NCBI GenBank assembly: GCA_947458405.1
Contig: CANGZW010000020.1
Coordinates: forward strand, 1 to 39,075
Direction: 5' to 3'
DNA length: 39,075 bases
Source of the DNA: Leptospiraceae bacterium
GTDB lineage: Bacteria; Spirochaetota; Leptospiria; Leptospirales; Leptospiraceae
Made by a program: the position numbers and the translations under genes. Below the pieces are notes generated by a model. That model had not been told where the DNA came from, ran no database searches, and was given only the letters and a program-made list of their open reading frames with translations. Shown in pieces: positions 9,501 to 16,482 of this stretch. Position 1 is the first letter of the stretch. Each line of letters opens with the position of its first letter.

Positions 9501-10082
9501 ATCTTTCAATTAAAAAAACTCTCAGATTATAGAAATTCAGAAAACCCTGAAGGTATTGAAAGTGATATATTTCTATTGTTAAAAATAAATCTAGAACAAC
9601 CCTTAGATTCCACAAATATTAAATTGGGAAACATATCCAAAGAACAAAGACTTCATGAAGAAAACTTTTTTTTAGGTATGGCTGAAAACCAAGAAAAATC
9701 GGAGATCCTTCAGAAAGGTTTTTTGAATGGCTCTATAGATTTACTTTTTGAATATGAAAAAAAATATTATATTTTAGACTGGAAAACAAATTATCTCGGT
9801 AATACGGAAAGTACTATTAAAGAAACACTCAAGGAAAAAATGGGTACTAAAAATGATAGTCATACATATACTTTTCAAGGATATATATATATGCTTGCCT
9901 TATATAATATGTTAAAATCCAGGGGAATTGAAAATCCAATAGAGAAAATGGGAGGTGCTTTTTTTCTTTTTGTAAGACATAGAGAAGTATTCTTTATAAA
10001 TCCTCCCACTGAAGAAGAACTACTGAATCTTTCTAAAAATATAAATGAAAAGTTACTAGATTTAGGAGTAGCCAATGTCTGA
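6597..10082 (+). CDS. recB: Exodeoxyribonuclease V beta subunit RecB (helicase-nuclease)
   Basis: RecB is the 3'-5' helicase and only nuclease of RecBCD and loads RecA after Chi. The 1161 residues carry all UvrD-type helicase motifs: Walker A EASAGTGKT (15-23), DEFQDT (about 374-379), GDPKQSIYKFRGAD (about 401-414), TIHSSKGLEFD (about 701) and NYVALTRA (about 771). The C-terminal nuclease is intact: GTVVHSLFEEL, then GSIDLLFE (about 1045) and DWKTNYLG (about 1061), matching the metal-binding D and catalytic D-x-K of E. coli RecB, followed by QGYIYMLALY. It begins two bases after recC and its last 8 bases overlap recD, so translation is probably coupled. Confidence 0.95.
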   Translation: MSILNYNLDKDIFIEASAGTGKTFSIEHIVLRILLEKNIKLKEIVLLTFTKKAANDLRARIIGKISNLIERYESKEKIDFKKDFFCNITTLSKDKVEFLKEQILKQDESMIGTIHSFCQKLILKYPDVSKTGTKFNFQSKTEFARKYESLVLKYSVLNKYKSEDIIPFLDKVFKNNMLYIYDTAMPDLSINYEEEAKSIYLKNINIIKINEFKFTDMDFYNFIDGRSKDPIKKLILNIKELFQFDNFDFDIFYNNLKILSKLNDVIDKIYQSEYPKDLKDLREKNKIIEKVPPIAYELKEIIINIFKDIKTLKKHYIKINLIKINPFIVISKSINHSMIESGNLQLDHLITLVHDFRNEFHIKFKMEYKYLIVDEFQDTDHKQWEIFSSLARDTVRLIVVGDPKQSIYKFRGADIENYSKARESKERKWIIHTLETNFRSTKILGDFYNYVFNKNWFNLETSVNFPLTNIEYNDIKFDKKTQGTLGFLEFEDSKKFYEFTAKIIIEKNLLKNGTVAILSRSNSELKKAGETLTGFGIPWRFKAINWSESREVLETIYLIDGLIDIDKSHKICLTRFWKTEPEQTNLLVNEKEKIREENWFNNLKYKSLNKDWSDFFFKLCNESYLLERLKNESDSERVLYDFLEIWEIMESIAIERNFSLVELRNWIEEEQYNLELSSYSSDEENSIEIVNKREGKSVELITIHSSKGLEFDSVFIPPSKEKTKIDENWALTHFSYKNEISPPLTLCNLDDIDVKQQTLYEENLEFRRLNYVALTRAINNLYIGITYSDNKNGRSYTFPNNFYEEYKRNLNFQLDNNENKFKSEIGDNYEYYDDKIKFNKDKYKYKNIDKESIGLDFKTPEIQSFKNRGFVKKSFTSLSKIGVEIDSFDEEIDLKIGNSIEINKLIEEEIQVKIEEEKLILFPNLDSIRGKKFGTVVHSLFEELDFSEITRYDTIDDFKDKSNEYSNFIFQLKKLSDYRNSENPEGIESDIFLLLKINLEQPLDSTNIKLGNISKEQRLHEENFFLGMAENQEKSEILQKGFLNGSIDLLFEYEKKYYILDWKTNYLGNTESTIKETLKEKMGTKNDSHTYTFQGYIYMLALYNMLKSRGIENPIEKMGGAFFLFVRHREVFFINPPTEEELLNLSKNINEKLLDLGVANV

Positions 10083-11670
10083 GAATATAAAAAATGTATT
10101 CCCTAATTTAACCAAAAATCTCTTGAATGACTTAAAAGAATTTGAAATTTTTGATGAAACCATAGCTCAAAATATTATATCCAATATTTTGGAACCAGAA
10201 AAATACTCTCCCATTCCCCACTTCAATTTAAATGAAAAAAATAAAAAAATTTTAAAAGAATATAAGAATTCTGTAAGAACTCAGAAAGAATTTTTTATTA
10301 AGGATTCAATTAACAATAATTTTCAAAACTTTAATATTGGTATAAACGAAAAAGATAAAAATTTATTCAAAGAAATTGGAAAAAATTTTATACTTACTGA
10401 AGAACAATTGGAAGCATTACTTTTAAGTTTAGAAAATAGGTTTTTTATTCTCACGGGAGGTCCCGGAACAGGAAAAACAACCACCGCCGCAGCAATTATC
10501 TATTCTCATATTATTCAAAAAGACAAATTTTCAAATATCTCAGTCTGTGCGCCCACAGGTAGAGCGGCCGGACGTATTACAGAATCATTACAATTGTCTT
10601 TTAAAAATTATTTTAATAAATTTCAGACTGAAGATTTAATTAAAGATAAATTACAAAATTTAAAGGCAAGCACAATTCATAGATTATTGTCCTATTCGTA
10701 TTCTAAAAATAAATTCTATAAAAATAAAGATAATCCACTTCTCGTGGATCTTTTGGTTATTGATGAAGGAAGTATGCTTTCACCAGAACTTTTTTATTCT
10801 ATAATGGAAGCCCTACCCGAGTCGGCAAAATTGGTCATCTTAGGAGATTCTTTTCAATTGCCTCCTGTAGATTCTGAAAAATTCTTCTCTCCTCTCATAG
10901 AAGGAGAATTAACTACTGAGAAACCAATAAATTTCGAGATTACATATAATTTTCGCTCGAATGAGTCTAAGGAATTGTCGAGTCTATTAATTAATATTAA
11001 AAAGGAAAATCCTTACTTTTTTGAAAAAATTAACTGGTTAGAATATAATTCGGAAAGTTCAAATGACTTTTTTAAATGTCTTACAAGATCTACACCATCT
11101 GTTACCTATTTAAATAACAATTTTATAAATAATAAAAAAGAATATGATAAATTTTGGGAAGAGTATACTAAAAATATATTGATTGATACTCTTTATTTAA
11201 AAAACAAAAAAGATCCATATAAAAATCTTTGGGAAGATATTTCTAAATATCAAATTTTAACATCCTTAAAAAGAACCGGAAGGGAAAGTTCATCATATAT
11301 AAATACTGTAATTGAGTCATATTTAAAAAAAGATAAGTGGATTTACCCAAGAATTATGAACTACAACGATTATAATTTAAATATTTTTAATGGAGACGTA
11401 GGAGCAGAAATTAATGGTGAATGTTTATTTGTTATTGAATCCGAAAATAAATCTTTCCCTAAAAATATAAGTGGGTTAGAAAGTGCTTTTGCTATAACAG
11501 TACACAAAGCACAGGGATCTCAATATGAAAATACAATAATCGTACTGCCCAAAGAAATAGAAAATGAACTCAATACAAAGGCAATGTTGTACACTGCAGT
11601 AAGTCGAGCAAAAAAAAATGTGCTGATTATTGGCAATGAATCAATTTTAAATAAAGCAATATTCCAATAA
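10075..11670 (+). CDS. recD: Exodeoxyribonuclease V alpha subunit RecD (5'-3' helicase)
   Basis: RecD is the fast 5'-3' helicase of RecBCD. The 531-residue protein is shorter than E. coli RecD (608). It has an N-terminal interaction region, then Walker A GGPGTGKT (128-135), Walker B region LLVIDEGSM (about 226-234; DEGSM where most have DEASM), GDSFQLPPVD, and C-terminal motifs VHKAQGSQYE (about 476-485) and YTAVSRA (about 506-512). All are needed for helicase activity and appear intact. The ATG overlaps the end of recB by 8 bases and is preceded by AGGAG inside recB. The length and the operon argue against the longer free-standing RecD2. Confidence 0.93.
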   Translation: MSENIKNVFPNLTKNLLNDLKEFEIFDETIAQNIISNILEPEKYSPIPHFNLNEKNKKILKEYKNSVRTQKEFFIKDSINNNFQNFNIGINEKDKNLFKEIGKNFILTEEQLEALLLSLENRFFILTGGPGTGKTTTAAAIIYSHIIQKDKFSNISVCAPTGRAAGRITESLQLSFKNYFNKFQTEDLIKDKLQNLKASTIHRLLSYSYSKNKFYKNKDNPLLVDLLVIDEGSMLSPELFYSIMEALPESAKLVILGDSFQLPPVDSEKFFSPLIEGELTTEKPINFEITYNFRSNESKELSSLLINIKKENPYFFEKINWLEYNSESSNDFFKCLTRSTPSVTYLNNNFINNKKEYDKFWEEYTKNILIDTLYLKNKKDPYKNLWEDISKYQILTSLKRTGRESSSYINTVIESYLKKDKWIYPRIMNYNDYNLNIFNGDVGAEINGECLFVIESENKSFPKNISGLESAFAITVHKAQGSQYENTIIVLPKEIENELNTKAMLYTAVSRAKKNVLIIGNESILNKAIFQ

Positions 11671-11744
11671 AATAAATATACTTATTATAATTGGAATACT
11701 TAACTATCCTTCGGTGCTACCAATTAAATAAAAAATATTATTTC

Positions 11745-12008
11745 TTAAAAATAAATAACAAATACGCGGGGAGTGGATGAATAATTATCATCTTCCGGTC
11801 TGTGCTTTAGAATAAAAACTAGATCATCTTTTCTGTCTTTATTTAAGTCTCCCTCGGATTTTTGGAGTATGATCCATTCGTTCCATTTTAATTCAGCCAA
11901 ACTATTTAATTGATTTTTTATCTCTCTTAGGGATATTTCCTGAGGATTTATACTTTGATAATTTACAATTAATCCAAAAATCAACAAAAACAAAGAGTGT
12001 TTTATCAA
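11745..12008 (-). CDS. Small exported protein, apparently a truncated FG-GAP/VCBS-type protein
   Basis: An 87-residue protein with a short hydrophobic N-terminus (HSLFLLIFGLIVNYQS) suggesting export. Around residues 53-65 it has EGDLNKDRKDDLVFIL, which resembles the start of an FG-GAP/VCBS or EF-hand-like calcium loop (DxNxDxxxD). Proteins with this opening normally continue for 100 or more residues, but here a stop follows VFVIYF, so the gene looks cut short. The 74 bases beyond the stop, up to recD, hold no clear remainder in one frame. It stands alone on the minus strand between recD and lexA. It may be a decayed gene or a short lineage-specific protein. Confidence 0.5.
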   Translation of the reverse strand: MIKHSLFLLIFGLIVNYQSINPQEISLREIKNQLNSLAELKWNEWIILQKSEGDLNKDRKDDLVFILKHRPEDDNYSSTPRVFVIYF

Positions 12009-12314
12009 AATTTAAAATTTATAGTTAAAAAATTATTGAAAAAGGAAAAATAGCAAGTAATTTTTATTAGTTCGATTTTTATTATACTACATAATATTAT
12101 TATAAATGAATAACAGAATCTATTAAGGTATCAAAAAGTTAGCAAATACAGAATAACTATATTTAAGAATATGTATAATTATCTAGATTATAAAGACCTT
12201 ATTTTGGTTTTAATTTTCTTCCAATACAATAATTATATAAAAAATTATAAAATTAGTAATTTTTTAAGAAAAAATAATTGACACAAACAAATATTACCTT
12301 TTATTTTGTATAGC
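12009..12314. other. Very AT-rich intergenic region between divergent genes
   Basis: About 300 bases, almost all A and T, separate the small exported protein from lexA. Apart from the lexA promoter at its right end I see no gene, RNA structure or clear repeat. A 36-codon reading frame at 12171-12281 has no ribosome site and looks like chance. Confidence 0.6.
12278..12307 (+). promoter_or_regulatory. lexA promoter, very close to the start codon
   Basis: A consensus -35 box TTGACA (12278-12283) is followed after 17-18 bases by TTATTT/TATTTT (12301-12307) as a -10 box. Transcription would then begin about 12313-12315, at or just before the ATG at 12315, and there is no Shine-Dalgarno sequence. 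The mRNA may therefore be leaderless. Confidence 0.5.
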
Positions 12315-12923
12315 ATGAAGACACTAACAGATAAACAAGTAAATGTTTTAAAGTATATAACAAAGATTATCAAAGAAAACGGATTTTCGCCCACTATTCG
12401 AGAAATAGCTGATGAGTTTGAAATAACTGCTAAAGGTGCCTATGATCATTTAAAAGCTATTGAAAAGAAGGGCTATCTCAAAACCAATAAGAATCAATCT
12501 AGGGCTATTGAGTTACTCCGTCACAGTGCAGATGATGAAATTCCAGTCAGGGCTATGAGTATTCCCGTCATAGGAAGAGTAGCGGCAGGTTTGCCAATTT
12601 TTGCGGAAGAGAATATTGAGAGTTACATTCCCGTTCCTGATGAAATGGCTAAAAAAGGCAATCTCTTTGCCCTTCGTGTGGTGGGTGAATCCATGAAAGA
12701 TGTGGGAATCAATTCTGGAGATATAGCTATTATCCAAAAAAAAGACACTGCTAAAAATGGGGAAATAGTGGTAGCTCTAGTAGAAGAGGAAGCGACTCTC
12801 AAAGCATACTACAAAGAGAATGATCATATTCGATTGGAAGCTCGCAACAAAACATTCAAGCCAATAAAAACTAAAAAAGCAAATGTTCTCGGAAAGTTAG
12901 TGGGATTATACAGAATTTACTGA
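12315..12923 (+). CDS. lexA: LexA repressor, SOS regulator
   Basis: LexA represses DNA-damage genes until RecA filaments trigger its self-cleavage. The 202-residue protein has an N-terminal winged helix (about 1-70) and a C-terminal S24 peptidase domain. The cleavage bond is Ala91-Gly92 (RVAAGLPIF), the nucleophile Ser126 (GESMKD) and the general base Lys163 (EEATLKAYY). The spacings of 35 and 37 residues equal those of E. coli LexA (84/119/156), so it should be fully cleavable. The recognition helix (TAKGAYDHLKAI) differs from those of E. coli and Bacillus, so its box need not match theirs. ATG 12315 gives the standard N-terminus MKTLTDKQ; a TTG at 12306 is a less likely start. Neither has a ribosome site. 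Confidence 0.96.
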   Translation: MKTLTDKQVNVLKYITKIIKENGFSPTIREIADEFEITAKGAYDHLKAIEKKGYLKTNKNQSRAIELLRHSADDEIPVRAMSIPVIGRVAAGLPIFAEENIESYIPVPDEMAKKGNLFALRVVGESMKDVGINSGDIAIIQKKDTAKNGEIVVALVEEEATLKAYYKENDHIRLEARNKTFKPIKTKKANVLGKLVGLYRIY

Positions 12924-12944
12924 TTGACAGACCATTGTGATAGA

Positions 12945-12979
12945 AAACCCTGAAGGTAATGAATAGCCTTCCAGGGTTT
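12945..12979 (+). terminator. Strong hairpin after lexA, enclosing the next start codon
   Basis: AAACCCTGAAGG (12945-12956) pairs with CCTTCCAGGGTTT (12967-12979) with a single bulged C, the most G+C-rich stem I see in the window. It begins 21 bases after the lexA stop, as a terminator would, but the plus strand lacks a long T-run after it. Its 10-base loop contains the ATG (12959) of the following lipoprotein reading frame, and its left arm holds AAGG. It may attenuate or control translation of that gene. Confidence 0.5.
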
Positions 12980-13333
12980 GCAATTAAAACAGTAAACCAA
13001 TCTCACATATATGCACAAATTAAAGATTTTCTCCAATCTAAATACTTTAAAACTTTTCCTTTCTTTATAATATTTTTAATCATATTTTCCAATTGTGCTC
13101 CGGAGAAACAGGAAATTACAGACCTGGATGTACATAAAATTATTGAGCGGGTTTCTTATTCTCGTTTTACAGAAAGATTAGATCTAGAAGATTCTACAAA
13201 AATTAAATCTGATAGAGAGCTTTTTTTAGATGCATGTGAAATATATAGAATCAATCCGAAGGTAATTCTCGATAAATTAAAAGACTCAAATTCCTCACTC
13301 TATCAGCGATTTAAGGATGAAAATGAAAAATAA
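12959..13333 (+). CDS. Small predicted lipoprotein of unknown function
   Basis: A 124-residue reading frame whose only in-frame ATG is at 12959. A hydrophobic stretch (FPFFIIFLIIF) leads to a lipobox-like FSNC with Cys46, so the mature protein would be about 79 residues and membrane-anchored. The n-region before the hydrophobic core is unusually long, so translation may really begin further in from a rare start codon. The mature part is charged and helical (TDLDVHKIIERV, DREELFL-like segment) with no recognised family. It ends by overlapping the start of ctpA, which suggests the two are co-transcribed and perhaps work together, for example as a protease partner. Confidence 0.6.
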   Translation: MNSLPGFAIKTVNQSHIYAQIKDFLQSKYFKTFPFFIIFLIIFSNCAPEKQEITDLDVHKIIERVSYSRFTERLDLEDSTKIKSDRELFLDACEIYRINPKVILDKLKDSNSSLYQRFKDENEK

Positions 13334-14708
13334 AGAACGTTTTTTTTGGATATCTCTGACTATTATTCTCGCCTCTCAGCTTTTCTTTCCCCTGGAAAAA
13401 GCTTTTGCCATCTCTAGGGAAGCGGAAAAATATCTTCAAATCTTTCATGAAATCTCCACCCTGATTGAATCTGATTATGTGGAACAGGTGGAGGATAAAA
13501 ACGTATATCTGGGTGCAATTAAAGGCATGATCGGTGCCCTCGGCGATCCGCATACCCGTTTTATGGAAGAAGAGGACTTTAAGCAATTACAAGAAGAAAC
13601 AAGGGGAAGTTTTGGTGGCGTAGGGATTGAAGTCACCCAGCAGGAGGGAGCCTTATTAGTAATCACTCCCATAGATGATACCCCGGCCCAAAAAGCAGGA
13701 ATACTACCCCAGGATAAGATCATTGAAATCAATGGGCAATCCACTGAAAAAATGAACATTGCCGATGCCATAAAAATAATGAGAGGTGTAGCGGGCTCTC
13801 CTGTGACTTTAAAAATAAAAAGAAAAACCTTAAAAGAGCCTTTTAATGTTACATTGATCAGAGAATTAATTAAAATTCAATTTTTAAAGTCTTCATTTTT
13901 AGAAAAAGAAAAATTGGGGTATATCCGACTCTCCCAATTTATGGGAAGAGAGTCAACTTCCTCTGATTTCAAAAGAATAATTCGCGAATTTCAGGACAAA
14001 AAAGCAACGGGAATCATAGTAGATTTACGCTCCAATCCCGGAGGATTATTAGATTTATCCATTGATCTATCTGATTTATTTTTGCCGGAAGGAAAAGATA
14101 TTGTCTCTGTAAAAGGTCGGGGGGAAAAACTCATTCGTGTTTATAAGTCCACAACATCCCAGGACAAGATTTTGGAGATTCCAATGGTAGTACTCCTCAA
14201 TAATGGATCGGCAAGTGCTTCTGAAATCTTTGCGGGGGCTATGCAGGACAATAAAAGAGCTACAATTTTGGGAAATCAATCCTTTGGAAAAGGTAGCGTT
14301 CAAAATATATATCCCTTGAGTCATAAAACAGGGGTTGCCTTAACTATACAAAAATACTATACTCCCAGTGGAGTATCCATTCATAAAAAGGGGATTACAC
14401 CAGATATTGTAATCAATCAAATAGTTCCCGATGAAGATGAAAGAAATAATTTAGATAAAATAATCAAAGGGAATATGGTAAATACATTTGTTACCGAGAA
14501 CCCGGGTTATACAGAAAAAAATGTAAATTTGTTCAATGATTTACTCACTAAAAAGGGTTTAAAATTAAGACCACAGGTAGCAAGATATGTTTTAAAAAGG
14601 GAGTACAATCTAGGGCAATCAGCTCCCATTTTTGATAGAGAATTTGATCTTCAATTGAATAAAGCCATCGATATTCTTAATAATCCTAACTCAAAAACGG
14701 TAGAATAA
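13323..14708 (+). CDS. ctpA: Carboxy-terminal processing protease, S41 family
   Basis: A periplasmic serine protease that trims or degrades proteins from their C-termini. The roughly 461-residue protein has a signal peptide (residues 1-29, ending EKAFA), an N-terminal helical region, a PDZ domain (from GSFGGVGIEV to about residue 170) and the S41 catalytic core. The core has LRSNPGGLLD, NNGSASASEIF with Ser298 as nucleophile, and SFGKGSVQ with Lys323 as base, 25 residues apart as in E. coli Prc. I prefer ATG 13323, which has AAGGA (13313-13317) at good spacing, over ATG 13317, which overlaps that site. The gene overlaps the small lipoprotein upstream and is followed at once by tsaD. Confidence 0.95.
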   Translation: MKNKERFFWISLTIILASQLFFPLEKAFAISREAEKYLQIFHEISTLIESDYVEQVEDKNVYLGAIKGMIGALGDPHTRFMEEEDFKQLQEETRGSFGGVGIEVTQQEGALLVITPIDDTPAQKAGILPQDKIIEINGQSTEKMNIADAIKIMRGVAGSPVTLKIKRKTLKEPFNVTLIRELIKIQFLKSSFLEKEKLGYIRLSQFMGRESTSSDFKRIIREFQDKKATGIIVDLRSNPGGLLDLSIDLSDLFLPEGKDIVSVKGRGEKLIRVYKSTTSQDKILEIPMVVLLNNGSASASEIFAGAMQDNKRATILGNQSFGKGSVQNIYPLSHKTGVALTIQKYYTPSGVSIHKKGITPDIVINQIVPDEDERNNLDKIIKGNMVNTFVTENPGYTEKNVNLFNDLLTKKGLKLRPQVARYVLKREYNLGQSAPIFDREFDLQLNKAIDILNNPNSKTVE

Positions 14709-15740
14709 TTGATTGGGATGGGCATAGAAACAAGTTGTGATGAAACTTCCATCGGAATAGTCAAAGATGGAAGCCATCTACTGAGTTTACAAACTTATTC
14801 TCAAATCGAACTCCATAATAAGCATAATGGAATAGTTCCTGAAATCGCTTCCCGTTCCCATTTGGAAAAAATAAATACACTCATAGATTTAGCTATCTTA
14901 GAAAGTAATATTAAATTAAAAGATCTGGATTATATTTCAGTAACTAATCGCCCGGGTCTTTTGGGATCACTTTTGGTAGGTGTTCAAACTGCAAAAGCAT
15001 TGGCGTTATCCTTAAATAAACCATTAATACCTATAGATCATTTAGAAGCGCACCTTTCAATTGTAATGCTCGAAAATAAATTTCCGGAGTACCCTTTTCT
15101 TGGCCTCCTGTTGTCCGGAGGAAATTCTGCCATATTTAAAGTTGAATCCCCCGATAACATGAAAACAATTGGTGATACGCTTGATGATGCTTTGGGGGAG
15201 GCTTTTGATAAAGTAGGAATCTTACTCGGAATGGGTTATCCTGCGGGTGCCGAAATAGAAAGAACGGCAAACATGCACTCCAAACAAAAAGGTGATGTTT
15301 CTATATTTCCTAAAATTTTAAAAGAAAAATCTGATAAAGTTCAGTTTTCATATAGTGGAATTAAAACTTCCGTAATACAACACATTAAAAAAAATCCTGA
15401 GTTCAAAAATAAATTACCAAAACTATGTTATGATTTTCAAAATTCTGTTTTTGATTTAGTTGAGAGAAATCTTTTAAAAGCTATTGAGTCGATCGGAATA
15501 AAAACTGTGGTAGCGGGTGGAGGAGTTTTGGCTAATACCACTTTAAGGGATAGAATGAATAAATTAGCAACAAAACATAATTTTCAATTTATTTACCCAG
15601 AGAAAAAGATTTACTGCACAGACAATGGTGCGATGGTTGCCTGTCAGGGTTTCTTATTATTACAAAAGTACAAAACAAATAGCACTGATTTTTCAATAAG
15701 TCCGAGTAGAGAGAATTATAACTATGAAACTAAAGCTTAA
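14709..15740 (+). CDS. tsaD: tRNA threonylcarbamoyladenosine transferase TsaD
   Basis: TsaD, with TsaB and TsaE, transfers the threonylcarbamoyl group to A37 of tRNAs that read ANN codons. At 343 residues it has family length. It shows the N-terminal signature GIETSCDET, the metal-binding histidines in DHLEAHL, the nucleotide-binding GLLLSGGNSAIF, the GEAFDKVG motif with GYPAG, and the C-terminal VAGGGVLANTTLR and CTDNGAM. The start TTG at 14709 directly follows the ctpA stop and gives MIGMGIETSC, aligning exactly with the usual four residues before GIETSC; ATG 14718 would remove three of them. The gene overlaps pssA by 17 bases. Confidence 0.97.
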   Translation: MIGMGIETSCDETSIGIVKDGSHLLSLQTYSQIELHNKHNGIVPEIASRSHLEKINTLIDLAILESNIKLKDLDYISVTNRPGLLGSLLVGVQTAKALALSLNKPLIPIDHLEAHLSIVMLENKFPEYPFLGLLLSGGNSAIFKVESPDNMKTIGDTLDDALGEAFDKVGILLGMGYPAGAEIERTANMHSKQKGDVSIFPKILKEKSDKVQFSYSGIKTSVIQHIKKNPEFKNKLPKLCYDFQNSVFDLVERNLLKAIESIGIKTVVAGGGVLANTTLRDRMNKLATKHNFQFIYPEKKIYCTDNGAMVACQGFLLLQKYKTNSTDFSISPSRENYNYETKA

Positions 15741-16482
15741 CTGGATTCCTAACGCCCTTTCTTTGGGTAATTTGACATTTGGATTTATTGCCATATTAAT
15801 TTCTTCGAATGCAAATCAAATAGGAAAAGATAACTCAAAATTATTTGTCTTATCGGGAATTTTTATATTACTTGCCGCAGTCTTTGATGGGTTTGATGGA
15901 ATGGTTGCCCGTGCATTGAATGCCACAAGTGAGCTAGGGGCAGAATTAGATACCTTAGCAGATTTAACTACATTTGGAATTGCCCCGGGTTTTTTAATGT
16001 ATAAAATGATATTAGAAAATTTTCATGTTTATCTAATCGGAACAAATAGCGAGATACCGATAGGCATGCTAATTTCTGCTATCTTTCCAATTTGTGCGGC
16101 TTACCGCTTAGCGAGATTTACTGTATTACATGATCCCTCTTCTTTTACGGGTCTTCCCTCTCCTATTGCTGGTGTAATTGTGGCTCTATTCCCTATGGTA
16201 TTTCAACAGAATACAATTACCGATATATTAACCATTTCAGGTTTTGTTTTAGTTGCCCTACTTATGGTTTCAACAATCAAATATTCCAAACCTCAAGTAG
16301 CAATTCGGGGTAGATTTTCCAAGGAAAAATTGATGGTGGCTGGTTTTTTATTTTTTGTTATGATGGTCACCGCTTTTTTTATCGCTCCTTTTATCTTTCC
16401 CTATCTTGCATATGGATTTATTTTTTTCTATGTATTTTCAGGAATAATTAGCTTAGTAATACAAATAATTCAGGAATTTTAA
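15724..16482 (+). CDS. pssA: CDP-diacylglycerol-serine O-phosphatidyltransferase
   Basis: This integral membrane enzyme makes phosphatidylserine, the precursor of phosphatidylethanolamine, from CDP-diacylglycerol and serine. The 252 residues include about seven or eight hydrophobic segments. The full CDP-alcohol phosphotransferase motif DG(x2)AR(x8)G(x3)D(x3)D is present with D58, G59, A62, R63, G72, D76 and D80. The opening NWIPNALSLGNLTFGF and the PSPIAG region are characteristic of PssA rather than PgsA. It overlaps tsaD and is followed without a gap by a glycosyltransferase gene, so it lies in the middle of one transcription unit. Confidence 0.93.
   Translation: MKLKLNWIPNALSLGNLTFGFIAILISSNANQIGKDNSKLFVLSGIFILLAAVFDGFDGMVARALNATSELGAELDTLADLTTFGIAPGFLMYKMILENFHVYLIGTNSEIPIGMLISAIFPICAAYRLARFTVLHDPSSFTGLPSPIAGVIVALFPMVFQQNTITDILTISGFVLVALLMVSTIKYSKPQVAIRGRFSKEKLMVAGFLFFVMMVTAFFIAPFIFPYLAYGFIFFYVFSGIISLVIQIIQEF

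Noticed and set aside
3115-11670. AddAB or Rep/UvrD-type helicases instead of RecBCD
   Set aside because: The first protein has the RecC signature and no active helicase motifs, the second ends in a RecB-type nuclease, and RecD follows; AddAB has no RecD.
11689-11724. AATTGG...CCAATT repeat after recD as a terminator
   Set aside because: Only 6 base pairs around a loop of about 24 bases, with no T-run after it on either strand.
12171-12281. A 36-codon reading frame upstream of lexA
   Set aside because: No ribosome site, composition equal to the surrounding AT-rich spacer, and it runs into the lexA -35 box.
12278-12317. A TTTG-N5-CAAA LexA box at the lexA promoter
   Set aside because: Only partial matches are present (for example TTTG-TATAG-CATG at 12305-12317), too weak to report as a site.
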